From: Siphonodentalium dalli
Lineage: Eukaryota > Mollusca > Scaphopoda > Gadilida > Siphonodentaliidae
DNA length: 64,000 nucleotides
Assembly (NCBI GenBank): GCA_032622095.1
Contig: CP136068.1
Coordinates: 4,441,314-4,505,313, forward strand
Direction of reading: 5' to 3'
Part shown: piece after piece, positions 48,041 through 58,937 of the stretch
Numbering within the stretch: the stretch's first letter is position 1
How the letters are laid out: every line of letters starts with the position of its first letter
Notes under the pieces: generated by a model
Databases searched by the model: none
The model's input: only the letters and a program-made list of their open reading frames with translations
Told to the model about the DNA's origin: nothing
Program-made: the position numbers and the translations under genes

Positions 48041-48780
48041 TTTATGTGTACCCATACCATATAGTATGGTACACATAGTGTCGACGTCCGGATTGACCAC
48101 ACATCGTTTGTCCATCTGTCTGTTCGTCCTAGACACTTTACACATAAAGCTAGCTACACATGCTTGCATATGCGTTAGCGAAAATAATCGGATCCGTTCG
48201 TTGGGTCCGTTCGTCGGATCTGTTTGTCGTGCCGTTGAGGTCATGCGAACGTTGTCCGATAGTGATCGTTTCAGTCACTTCACCATGAATTTACATGCGA
48301 ATGCAAACGGAGCGACGATTTCTATCGGATGGAAAATACGAGTCTGATAAAAATCGGAGGCATTCGGAGCGTCAGAATAGTTTCGCATCAGAACCGCATG
48401 CATGTGTGGCTGCCGTGCATTTCTATTTGATTCTCCGTCCGACAATCGCATGCGATAAAAATAACGCAATACACCATACGCATACGCAAGCATGTGTGGC
48501 TAGCTTAATGCGATAATTCAAACATTTTCTATCCGATCGGAACCAAATTTTGTATATGTGTTTCTCAGGCAAAAATACAGATCAAGTTCAAATATGGGTT
48601 GAATCGAGTTTTGTTTAACAGAGTTATGGCCTTTTATTTTACCTAGAATTCATGCATTCTGCCATAACTGGGAACATTTTTTATCTGATTGGATCCACAT
48701 TTGGAATATGAGTTTCTCAGCCCAAAATACAGATCAAGTTAAAGTTTTTTTAACGGAGTTATGGCCCTTTGACATAGAAT
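48041..48780 (+). mobile_element. Hairpin/tandem element, GTGTACCCATACC type, split by a MITE
   Basis: The 5' hairpin (48,046-48,075) is built on ACCATATAGTATGGT. After GTCTGTTCGTCC it is interrupted at 48,148-48,505, then resumes with GCGATAATTCAAACATTTTC and core units with CAAATTTTGTATATG. Relatives are at 50,847, 51,604 and 53,800. Confidence 0.7.
48148..48505. mobile_element. 358-bp MITE with TAA duplication
   Basis: The ends AGCTAGCTACACATGCTTGC and, inverted, AGCTAGCCACACATGCTTGC differ at one base. TAA flanks both sides (48,145-48,147 and 48,506-48,508). A TWA 3-bp duplication is the rule for PIF/Harbinger elements, so this class is likely. No coding sequence is present. Confidence 0.75.
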
Positions 48781-48783
48781 TCA

Positions 48784-50155
48784 CACTTTGTAAAGTTTGA
48801 GCTATTGCCATGGCTTTGTCGTCCGTCTCCCGTGTGTGCGTGTATGCGTGTGTGCGTGATTTTACTGGATTGTGGATTTTACTCTTTGTATGACTAAATC
48901 CTTTAGCACGGGGTACAGGTCATACCTTTAGTCTGATCATCATGTAATTTGTCATGGGTGTTGAAATTGGAATGTAGATGGGAACGAGTCATGTTGGGGT
49001 CATTCGGACAAAAAACATGGCCGCCAGTGGCCATCTTGGATTTCAAAATTCAATCCATTAGCATGTGCTACAGGTCGTACTGTTCGTCTGATCATCATGA
49101 AACTTGTCATGAATGTTAATATTGACATGCAGATGGGAATGAGTAATTTTGGGGTCATTTGGCCAAAAAAACATGGCCACCAGCAGCCATCTCGGATTTT
49201 ACTCTTTGTAAGACTAAATCCTTTAGCATGGGCTACAGGTCGTACCTTTAGTCCGATCATCATAAAATTTGTCATGGATGTTAACAATGACATGTAGATG
49301 GGAACGAGTCATTTTGGGGTCAGTCGGCCAAAAAAACATGGCCGCCAGCAGCATCTAGTATTTTACTCTTTGTATGACTAAATCCTTTAGTACGGGCTAT
49401 GGGTCATTCGGCCTACAAATATGGCTGCCAGCAGCCATCTCGGATTTTACTCTTTGTATGACTAAATCCTTTAGCATGGGCTACAGGTCATACCTTTAGT
49501 CTGATCATCATGAAATATGTCATGGCTGTTGAAATTGGAATGTAGATGGGAACGAGTCATTTTGGGGTCATTCGGACAAAAAACATGGCTGCCAGTGGCC
49601 ATCTTGGATTTCAAAATTTAATCCATTAGCACGTGCTACAGTCAGTACTGTTTGTCTAACCATCATGAAATTTGTCATGAATGTTAATATTAAAATGTAG
49701 ATGGGAACGAGTAATTTTGGGGTCATTCGGCCAAAAAACATGGCCGCTGGCAGCCATCTTGGATTTACTCTTTGCATGACTAAATCCTTTGGAACGGGCT
49801 ACAGGTCGTACCTTTTGTCGGATCTTTATGAAATGTGTCATGACTGTTGACATTGACATGTAGATGGGAACAAGTCATTTTGGGGTTATTCGGCATTAAA
49901 ACATGGCTGCCAGCAGCCATCTTGGTTTTTACTCTTTTCATGACTAAAGCTATCAAATGTTTTTGAATTTTATTGGAAAACATAGCCGCCAGCAACCATC
50001 TTAGATTTTACTTTTATATATATATATCTCTTCATGTTGATAAACAAGTATTAGACATTTCAACATTCCACATTCCTAATCACCCCATTGACTGTAACAC
50101 ATTAAATTATTCCCTTTCCAAGTTAAGTTACAGTGTCATTGACACTTTCATTTTA
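48784..50155 (+). mobile_element. 9279-type array, third full-orientation copy
   Basis: It begins with a half hairpin (ACTTTGTAAAGTTTGAGCT) and runs through about eight A/B-type units with GTAGATGGGAACGAG. It ends AGTGTCATTGACACT (50,132-50,146) and TTCATTTTA. The host element around it resumes with GGAGTTATGGCCCTTTTTC. Confidence 0.8.
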
Positions 50156-50367
50156 TGGAGTTATGGCCCTTTTTCGACTTAGAATTCATGCATGCTGCAA
50201 TATCTAAAAAAAATATATCTGAAATCAAATTTGGTATGTCAGTTTCTCAGCCCAAAATACACAAAATTTTCTTATATGGGTTTGATCTGATTTTTTTTAA
50301 CAGAGTTATGGGCCTATTTAAAAAAAAAATTCTAATCTTTGTAGATTAACAATGAATGTTATGGATT

Positions 50368-50617
50368 TTAGATTCCAAGCTCATTAATTAGTCGCTCAAC
50401 CATATCTTCCCACTCGCGCAGTGATTCTTAATTAATTAGTCGCTCAACCATATCTTCCCACTCTCGCAGTGATTCTTCATTAATTAGTCGCTCAACCATA
50501 TCTTCCCACTCGCAGTGATTCTTCATTAATTAGTTGCTCAACCATATCTTCCAATTCTTGCAGTGATTCTGCGTCATTGACTCTTGAAAGTTTCCATCTC
50601 ATTGGTACTCTTGCCAT
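50368..50617 (-). pseudogene. Coding-like 16-residue repeats, broken frame
   Basis: On the minus strand the ATG at 50,617 begins MARVPMRWKLSRVNDA and enters four tandem 48-bp units. The first encodes ESLQELEDMVEQLINE. The third and fourth encode ESLREWEDMVERLINE-like sequence, and the last runs to LGI and TAA at 50,368. Hydrophobic residues (L, W, M, V, L, I) recur at helix spacing, as in a coiled coil. Unit 2 has lost 2 bp and shifts frame; a TAA interrupts between units 3 and 4. A unit length divisible by three and a shared reading frame argue for coding origin. I do not recognise the parent protein. Confidence 0.45.
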
Positions 50618-50705
50618 TCTTACTCAGTCCCGTACGAAATGAAGCGATGCTCTCTGCGATGTATCTTTCTTTATTTCGGATGTAAATTTGATTCCGAGAG
50701 TTTAG

Positions 50706-50790
50706 AGTTATTGCTCTTTATCGACACCGGCTTCAGCCACATTCTGAGTTATTGTTCTGTATCGATGCCGGCTTCTACCACATTCATAAC
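50706..50790. repeat. ~42-bp duplicated unit
   Basis: GAGTTATTGCTCTTTATCGA is followed about 42 bp later by GAGTTATTGTTCTGTATCGA. Both are followed by a CCGGCTTC...CCACATTC stretch. Confidence 0.75.
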
Positions 50791-50846
50791 TATCATACAT
50801 CGTTTTCAGTGGATTTCGATGTATTCTTATATATATGTCTTTTTAT

Positions 50847-51230
50847 GTTTACCCATACCATAGTATGGTAAACATAGTGTCGTTGTCCGGATTGACTACT
50901 CGTCGTTCGTCCGTCTGTCTGTCCGTCTGTCCATAGACACGTTACGAGTAATGCGATAACTCAAACATTTTCTATCCGATCGGAACCAAATTTTGTATAT
51001 GGGTTTCTCAGCCCAAAATACAGATCGAGTTCTAAAAAAAATAGTTTTATTAAAAAAAAAAGTCATTGACCCTTTCATTTGTTTTCATTTAGATATTGAT
51101 GATTATGATACAAGTTGATAAAAAGGTTCCCAATGTGTCCCTTTAATTTTGTTTTACTTTTGTAATAAAAAGAAATTAAATAAAAAAAAGTTTATTGACA
51201 CTTCATTTATTTTCATTTAGATATCCAGTT
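50847..51230 (+). mobile_element. Short hairpin/tandem element, GTTTACCCATACC type
   Basis: The 5' hairpin (50,847-50,873) contains ACCATAGTATGGT. GTCCGTCTGTCTGTCC, one core unit, and the tail ATTGATGATTATGATACAAG follow. The tail also occurs at 23,800, marking a shared 3' region. Confidence 0.7.
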
Positions 51231-52089
51231 CTTACATCGGCTATCTTTATAAAGGTCTGAGTGGTCCCAACAATGCTTTGTACACTGGGTGTAACATAAC
51301 CTACCCAGGACATGTAAAATTTCTAAAATCCACATGTTATATGAGGCTAGTGATATCAGATACCACCTGTTAAACACTCCCATGTATTATGATGCTCATT
51401 TATTAACTATGACAGGTTAAGGCTAGCAGACACTATTACCCCCATTTTCAATATATATTGTGCTCCTAGGTATCTGATTCCATCATATAAACGACTTGTT
51501 GTCAAGTTGTCTTGCTAATTTCCTATTATGTTTGTGGGGCTGCTGAATTGCTATGATGTTGGTAGGGCAAACTGATGCTGTTGAGAAAATTACAGATATT
51601 TTTATGTGTACTTATACATTGTATGTTACACATAGTGTTGACATCCAGATTTCACCACTCATCGATTGTAAATTGTCTGCCGTCTGTCTGTCTGTAGAAA
51701 CTTTACACATGGTGCAATAACTCAAACGTATTTCTATCCAATCAGTACCAAATTTTGTACATGGCCTTTAGAAAAAAATGAAAAACAAAAATTTTTATGA
51801 TTTTTTTTAGTTTGAACTTGTTTATAAATCATTCTGATTTTTCATTTCCATGTTTTTGATAAAGCACCTCTCACACCCTATCATTTTTGGTACTGATCAG
51901 TTGATCGATTTGTAAAATATTAACCTCATTTACCCATTCCAGGTCATTTAATCTTTTCCATTATTATATAACTATATTATTTCGATATCTGACATTGCAA
52001 ATTGCAACAACAGAAATAGAACTGCTTACAATATGGAAGTGGTGACAGGCTATAGTTTTGATGTTATATTAACCCTTCACTTTTGACCC
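51231..52089. other. No gene; degraded hairpin element near 51,600
   Basis: A start with TTATGTGTACTTATACATTG and GTCTGTCTGTCTG near 51,670 is a decayed relative of the 50,847 element. The rest is unrecognised. Confidence 0.4.
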
Positions 52090-52097
52090 ATAAATTC

Positions 52098-53243
52098 TAG
52101 AGCTTCACGATATTGACTCAAGTTATACCGACTACGGTATTGAAAAATATATCGCGATATGACTAAATACCTTTTGAAATTTTTATTTGTCAAAGTCTTC
52201 TGAATTATTTCGCATTTATGACGAACTCATTTGCATCCAACACAAAATTTTACTAGACACTGGCTGTATGGGGCTACGTCGCTTTACTGTTTGCAGTCAT
52301 GTCGGCAAACAAAGCAGAGCAACGAGCGTCATAGAGTCAGCGTCAACACGGAAATGGGAAAACTAATGGGTGTGTCGCTTGCATTCATAAATTGCCAGGG
52401 CGTCGCTTACGATTACAAAAAATAACATACTTATATTATTTAAATTTCGTCTTTATTTATATGAACACAGCAAACAAAAATAAAATATTAAACAATGATA
52501 GTTATTACACATAACAATTAGGAGAATGTCTATTACACATAACAATTAGGAGAATGTCTACATGTTTGCCGCCAAGAATGACAACATATTTACTTTTCTG
52601 GTTTCAAACATGCACGCTTAGGGCCACTATTTGACCGGACTTGAAACTGAGACTATTGAATGCCTAACTTGGCCTCCCATGTATACATCATTGCGATTAT
52701 ATCGCCATCGGCGTATTACGTTTCTCACACTGGCCAGGGTGTAATAAAACCAACAATGGCGTGATGTGTCGACACCACTTGTAGTCGTGTACAAACGTTA
52801 GCGCTTGTAAAAACACACTCCAATGAGCTGTGATCACGAATGAATGCGCTGTGAGGTCATTGGATTATGGCTTTGATGTACACGCAATGAAATTGTTTTA
52901 TTACTTCCGACAACATACTCTGATGAGGCGCATGAACGAAGGCGTTGACACTATTCAATTACTGATACAACCCTTTGCAGTAAAACAAAGAAACGCCGGT
53001 AGTACTTGATCCAAAACATCTGTCTCTTTGTCTCCTTGATCTGTGTCTTTGTCTCCTTGCTTATATGAAGACATTTCAAGTAAGATTTATACGTTTTTGG
53101 CCATTTTAAATTTAAAAAACCGACTAATAATTGGAATATCGTCAACCACGATATACCGACTATCCATTTTTTTCGAAACCGACTACACGATATAAAAAAT
53201 TATATCGCGATATGACTAAATACCGAAAAACCGTGAAGCTCTA
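52098..53243. mobile_element. hAT-type non-autonomous element, 8-bp duplication
   Basis: The ends begin TAGAGCTTCACG in inverted orientation. ATAAATTC is duplicated exactly (52,090-52,097 and 53,244-53,251). Subterminal ATATCGCGATATGACTAAAT occurs inside both ends. An 8-bp duplication and a TAGAG terminus are diagnostic of hAT elements. There is no transposase. The interior has a 30-bp tandem duplication with TAACAATTAGGAGAATGTC at 52,503-52,560. Confidence 0.85.
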
Positions 53244-53278
53244 ATAAATTCAAATAATTTGTGTTATTATGTAGATTT

Positions 53279-53408
53279 GTCTATACTACTTTAGTACAGC
53301 ATACTCTATAATTCAACATCAAAACTGTAGACTATGGTTCTGATCATAGCGATTAATTATCGCCAAGGGATGGGTTAAACATCTGCTGATCGTGATCGGC
53401 CTCTCGTT
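53279..53408 (+). mobile_element. Helentron-like 3' end, copy B
   Basis: It shares CTCTATAATTCAACATCAAA and the block from ATCGCCAAGGGATGGGTTAA to CTCTCGTT with 31,311-31,440. The hairpin carries one mismatch (CTGATCGTGATCGG). Confidence 0.65.
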
Positions 53409-53469
53409 TGTATGTGTTATAGCTACTCTATTCTAGCTAAACCAAGTTAGGATTTTAACACCAAAAAGG

Positions 53470-53745
53470 ATTATGAATTGGGATAACGTTTACCTCTTCC
53501 TGATGTGTCTCTGTGGTTGGGACAAAATTCCCACCTCAGAAGCGCATTTCGGCCCCAGAGGTCATAGGTCGATGAGTTCAGAATGCACAGAAGCACAGGG
53601 GCCAGTAACGCGCTCCGCTGTCCACCCCCTTTTGCACTGCCCATATACGCCTCTATATACGCGCCTTCTTCGCATTAATGGAACATTATATAGACAAGGT
53701 AGCGGGGTAACGTCACAAGAGCTATACTCTGACCTTCACCCCAAA
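53470..53745. repeat. Inverted copy of the 56,560-57,210 repeat
   Basis: ACGCGCTCCGCTGTCC, GCACTGCCCATATACGCC and GCGCCTTCTTCGC are the complement of 57,115-57,200. AGAGCTATACTCTGACCTT is the complement of 56,570-56,590. The 129-codon frame here is therefore repeat sequence. Confidence 0.75.
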
Positions 53746-53799
53746 TTGGCATTCACGTTTTTTCAACTAATTGTCGGATCTCTTTCAGGTGGTTTTTAT

Positions 53800-53877
53800 G
53801 TTTACCCATACCATAGTATGGTAAACATAGTGTCGTTGCCCGGATTGACTACTCGTCGTTAGTCCGTCCGTCCGTCC

Positions 53878-53919
<42 letters not shown>

Positions 53920-54480
53920 AGACACTTTACGCATGGTGCGATAACTCGAACATTTTATATCTGATCGGAACCAAATTTTGTATATGAATTTGTCAGCACC
54001 AAATACAGATCGAGTTCGAATATGGGTTCGATCCGAGTTTTTTTCACGGAGTTATGGCCCTTTTTCGACTTAGAATTCATGCATGCTACCATAACTCAAA
54101 AAAAATTTATCTGATCAGAATCAAATTTGGTATGCAAGTTTCTCGGACCAAAATACAGATCGAGTTCGAATATGGGTTTGATCCGATATTTTTCAATGGA
54201 GTTATGGCCCTTTTTCGACTTAGAATTCATGCATGCTGCCATAACTCAAATTTTTTTTTATCTGATCGGAACCAAATTTGGTATGCGAGTTTCTCAACTC
54301 AAAATACAGATCGAGTTTGAATATGGGTTATATCCAACATTTTATACCAGAGTTATGGCCCTTTTTCAACTAAGAATTGAACAGATAACCATAGCAGTCT
54401 ACAATTAATTACCAGTGGTATCAGTTTAGCTCTGAGAGCAGTAAATCTGTATTATGGGAATTAGAGTTATTTTTTACTCC
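53800..54480 (+). mobile_element. Hairpin/tandem element with long (GTCC/GTCT)n tract
   Basis: The 5' hairpin is at 53,800-53,826 (ACCATAGTATGGT core). A GTCC then GTCT tetranucleotide run covers 53,862-53,919. About three core units follow with GAGTTATGGCCCTTTTTCGA and AATTCATGCATGCTG. Confidence 0.8.
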
Positions 54481-56150
54481 CATGTTTATGATGACACACT
54501 CCTCACCTGTATAGTTTTTGGTATCGATCGGTTGATCGGTTTAGAAATTATTAACACTTTGCATCCGCACATAGGCATGAGCTATCCGATGCTGTAACCA
54601 AATTATTTTTTGTCCGATTGTTTTCATATTTGATATGTAGGTTTATAATGACACACCCCTCACCTGTATAGTTTTTGGTATCGATCGGTTTAGAAAATAA
54701 TTAACCCTGCACACAAATGCTATCTGATCCATCTAAGTCAAACTGTTTTCTTCTGATATGCCTCATATTTCTTACCAAGGTTTTTCTTAGCACGTTCTTT
54801 ATCTGTATGGTTTTTGGTATCGTTTAATTAACCCTTTTCAAACTTATTTTTACTTAGAACTCAAAACATTTTTCATCTGATCTACACCAAATTTGGTACA
54901 TGTGGTCCTCACCCCGAAATACAGATCAAGTTCAAATTTGGGTTTGATCCGATATATTTTAACAGAGTTATGGCCCTTTATAATTCAAGTAATTTACTAC
55001 CTATTGTATATGCCCTGTGAGAATTTAAGACAAACAACTTTACACAGTAATCTGCTTTATTGGGATCAGAAAATGACACTGGATACTCTTTGCTAAACCA
55101 CTGCTGCCCCCAGAGCTGTCAAATTTAAGTGATTGATGATACTTTACTCCAGTTTGTGTGCAATAGTAATTTAACCCAACCTGTTGAAACATGTTCATGG
55201 CATTAATACAAATAGTCCATTGTCCATGTGAAGGATGTTCTGGAGCATGGCTGTTTAGAGAATTGTTGTTTACAGAGACACTGTTGTCTTATCTTGAGAA
55301 AACAATTTATCCACACATTAGTTCCATCATATGATGTCATTGAAAATGATTAACACTCTCCACACATCATATGTTCATTCTCCTATTCTATGTCCAGGTT
55401 GATCGTGATCCACTTTTCACTTGCATGTATTTCAGGATTAAAATTAACCTATTCCATAGACACATAATATCTGATACGCAGATTTTAAATTATCTCTTTC
55501 GCCTTAGGCCAGGTTCACTAAGAATTTCTATTAATTATAAGCCACCAATTGAATATTCATCATTTGAGGATATATCTTATTTTGAAATTCCCTCTATTGC
55601 ATTTGGGCTGCAGGATAATAATAATGGTTCTGGTATTCTTGAAGCTGACTTTTTGGTCAAATATTTTTCACCCAATCACTTTTATAATCTCATTCAGGTT
55701 GATTGTGATACATTCTTCATGCGTATAGATTTTGGTATTGATTGAATGGTTTTGAGAATATTAACCCAATATTTAATAATATTTCTGCTGTTACAGACAT
55801 TGTATCTTTCCAATGATCAGCTTAGAATAAAATTAACCATAGGTACATGTATACTGTACGCGATCCAATGTTATGACTCTAATATTTTCAATTTGACCCT
55901 TCTCATATCTCTCCTTTAGTTATCTGATAATTCTGTATTAAAATATTTTATATCCAACCATTATCAATCATATTTAATATCAAGGTCTATACACCCCTCA
56001 CTTATATAGATGTTCAGGTGTTTGTTGGTCTCTAATCTCAATCATCCCATAACTTTTACTATGCAGCTAACACAACAACATAATCTGTTATGACTCAGGT
56101 TCCATTGTAAGAATTAAATAAATAGAGTTATTATGATGTTAATATTGTAA
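54480..56150 (+). repeat. Diverged ~170-bp tandem units
   Basis: Motifs of the type CACACTCCTCACCTGTATAG, TTTTTGGTATCGATCGG and ATTAACCC recur near 54,490, 54,655, 54,790, 55,700 and 55,990, with a relative near 51,890. The 124-codon plus frame at 55,371-55,745 overlaps such units and I do not regard it as a gene. Confidence 0.55.
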
Positions 56151-56398
56151 CAATTATATCTTTAACAGCTATGGTGCATCTGTCTGACTGTGTTTGGGTA
56201 TAATTATCTTTATCAATCTATCACACATACATGTATCTCTGTTGGAGTGACCGAATAGGTTGAAATCGAATGTCATATCCATCTTCCTATTGTGTTTAAA
56301 TGAGCAAGTTGCTCAATATGTCTGATTCCACTATGAAACTAATAAATAATAGTACGCTGTGAATTGTTTAAATTCTTGCACTCATAAAAAGATCGCTA

Positions 56399-56447
56399 TC
56401 GCCAAGGTATGGGTTAAACATCTGCCGATCGTGATCGGCCTCTCGTT
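56399..56447 (+). mobile_element. Helentron-like 3' end, copy C
   Basis: This short copy holds only ATCGCCAAGGTATGGGTTAA, CCGATCGTGATCGG and the CTCTCGTT end. Confidence 0.6.
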
Positions 56448-56559
56448 AAGACACCAAAGTGGGCGGAACATCTTGATATATAACTTTATAAGTGAAATTG
56501 CACATATACGGGTGGATGGAGTCGATTTGTGAGTATAGATGCGCTCTATACGAGTATAC

Positions 56560-57210
56560 TGTTAACTGAGGTCAAGGTCAGAGTATAGCTCTTGCGACGT
56601 TACCCTGCTTCCTATAGACAAGGGGCACTGTAGAAATTCAACGTTTCACCATCGCTCGGGAGTCGCACAAATTTAGCCCATTCACCCCAGTAATGATAAC
56701 GATATATACACGGATGGATCGGCAAAGAATTCATCTTTCAATAAATACCACAAACTCCCATCAGAAACATTCATACACGTTGCATTTGATAAAATTTTAA
56801 CCACCGAATATTGTCTCCGGAGAGCGTATTTTTTATGATTGATCCGGCTCAGAAGCAATGGACGACATGTGTCTCTAAATTTACCACCCATACAGTTTAC
56901 TATCATTAAAAATCGGTCAAACGATCTACTAAATATCTGGAACTTAGTGATTTCTTGTCGGCTAATAATTTATTTACTCATACAATCAACAGATTGTCAT
57001 AGGGCTTCACGGTATATCGTTATCATTACTGGGGTGAATGGGCTAAATTTGTGCGACTCCCTAGTGATGGTGAAACGTTGAATTTCTACAGTGCCCCTTG
57101 TCTATATAATGTTCCATTAACGCGAAGAAGGCGCGTATATAGAGGCGGCATATATGGGCAGTGCAAAAGGGGGGCGGACAGCGGAGCGCGTTACAGGCCC
57201 CTGTGCACAG
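56560..57210. repeat. Dispersed repeat interrupted by a long-TIR MITE
   Basis: Its two halves (56,560-56,612 and 57,107-57,210) match the complement of 53,560-53,745. The insertion at 56,613-57,106 separates them. Confidence 0.7.
56613..57106. mobile_element. 494-bp MITE with ~100-bp inverted ends
   Basis: The arm from TATAGACAAGGGGCACTGTA through TTTCACCATCGC, AATTTAGCCCATTCACCCCA to GATAACGATATA is almost perfectly repeated in inverted orientation at the right. The long arms would fold back. The exact target duplication is unclear. Confidence 0.8.
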
Positions 57211-57429
57211 AAGCGACCATGCTGAATTGCGTGTCAAGGGGGGTAATTCTAAATAGTGTTTCAGGTAAAGGAGTTTTCATAAGAAATTCACAAACAATAT
57301 GCCTGTTAACCTTAAAATAACTTTCTCTCGAAAATACTGTCATATAATCTCACATATACTTGCTTTTGTTAAATAAATCGTCTCGATTGGCGAAGAAAGT
57401 TGTACAGTGTTTTCTCTATCTATTTTCAG

Positions 57430-57556
57430 GAAGTGCAAGCGGCACAAAATGCTTCCCCTACTACAACGGAGGAAGTAAAGGAGGAAGGACAACATGAGGA
57501 GGAAGAGGAAAAATCGAAAGAGGGCAAGAAGGAGGAGGAGGAGGAAGTCAATGATG
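57430..57556 (+). CDS. Candidate exon encoding a Glu/Lys-rich segment
   Basis: A strong polypyrimidine tract (GTTTTCTCTATCTATTTTCAG) precedes 57,430 and a strong donor, GATG|GTAAGC, follows 57,556. Of the three frames only the one beginning at the first base is open. It encodes EVQAAQNASPTTTEEVKEE, then a run of Glu with some Lys, ending EEEEEVND. The exon is 127 bp, phase 0 in and phase 1 out. Such acidic low-complexity segments give no family. Its entry phase fits the exons at 22,967 and 46,378, but joint membership is inference. A GGAGGAGGAGGAGGAGG stretch contributes, so repeat expansion may be involved. Confidence 0.55.
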
Positions 57557-58027
57557 GTAAGCCCTAATAGATAAAACTACTCAAGCACCCAGACGGCCTC
57601 GGCCTCATTTGTCAAAATTTTAATTACGTTTTCAAAAATTATATTATTTTTATTACAACACAATAAAGATTTTATACATTGCAAGGAAAGTGCATTGCTA
57701 TTATTCATACTTAAATGCTTCTTGAATTCTTGATAAAAAATTAAATACTGACCATTTTTGAAGATAATGCAGGCCATAACCAGCGTTAAAGGACTTTTAC
57801 GTTTCGAAAATTTCCCGAATCTCACAGCCGATTTTGAATCTAAACAAATCTTAACAAAAGTTATGAAATCAAATCGAATCTCGAAGCTTCGTCGGGCCCT
57901 AGTAAATTCTGAAGGGTACCAGGTACTGACAGGGAGATTTTATACATTGCTTTACACATATTGATTTTTAACTAAATTTCATGCTTCTTGAATTCCTGCA
58001 TCAAATTAATATATAATTGCCTGAGGA
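57557..58027. other. No gene recognised
   Basis: This is AT-rich intron-like sequence. A minus frame (57,577-57,825) and an overlapping plus frame are unrecognised. Confidence 0.35.
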
Positions 58028-58168
58028 ACAGTAATGCCTTAAATAATCGACTTCTTAACCACAGCATAATTATGGGTAATTTTTCAGGATTTAGTCGGAA
58101 ATATGGCTGTTTATAGGAAAGCTCTCTGTGAGTGTGGTTAAGGAGTCGATTATTTAGGTCATTACTGT
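58028..58168. mobile_element. 141-bp palindromic MITE
   Basis: The 36-bp ends starting ACAGTAATG are inverted with three mismatches and include AAATAATCGACT and CTTAACCACA. A half copy lies at 46,463-46,590. Confidence 0.8.
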
Positions 58169-58734
58169 ACCCACCTATATAATTTTAATGACCCAAATGA
58201 TGCTTTCTGTGTGTAATCGATGCGTTCTTGGCTTATAGCAGAAAACATATGATTCATAGATAGACAAATCTTTGTTGCACGGCCACAAATACATTCGGGT
58301 TTGGCAATATACATGTACGTGTACACAGACAATAAAGACAGACATATAACATGACATGTAAATCAATGGGTAATATACAAGCATAAATTGGGAAATATAA
58401 ATTTCATTAGCATTGGCTCACTGATGCCGTTATTGTCAGATTACTCGCGTCTAAAATATAAAGCTGTCTGAATAAAATTACTGAGTGCCCTACTACATAT
58501 TCTATCATCAACAGAATAACGAATATGTATAGTTTGGCATTTGCATCAAGTTCCTCAAATTAGTTGTAATTTGTTTCATTGTTTCATTATATATAACTTT
58601 CATATAGTAATATCCATTGATGAGGACAGTGGATTATGAAATGTTCCTCGTCCTCGTTTTGCAATGATGTAGCATAGATTAAAGTTGTTATCTGCTGTAC
58701 TTCGATTCTCCTACTATTTTTCGACCATCCTGAT
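58169..58734. other. No gene recognised
   Basis: I see no exon and no shared repeat. Confidence 0.35.
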
Positions 58735-58937
58735 TAGCCCAGGAGATATTGGTCGACCCTTGCACCCCCAGGACTCAACTTCATTCCACTAATTTTCATC
58801 CTTATGGTCTCCTCTAATTTTTTTCACTTTAACACAAAAAAAGTGGCTGCAGAGACTCCAGATAAGATGGCGTCCATCATGGTGGCCGTTATGTTTGATT
58901 TGCACCAGGTCTCCTTGATCATCATTGTGCTTTTATT

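Noticed and set aside
50639-50863. Plus-strand frame containing FIDTGFSHI, reminiscent of a retroelement aspartic protease
   Set aside because: Only the short DTG match is present, no flanking retroelement domains exist, and the stretch overlaps a 42-bp duplication, so chance is more likely.
53473-53862. 129-codon plus frame
   Set aside because: Most of it is the complement of the dispersed repeat at 56,560-57,210, and its end runs into a hairpin element.
55371-55745. 124-codon plus frame
   Set aside because: It overlaps diverged tandem units with TTTTGGTATYGAT and ATTAACCC motifs; composition is AT-driven and no family is recognisable.
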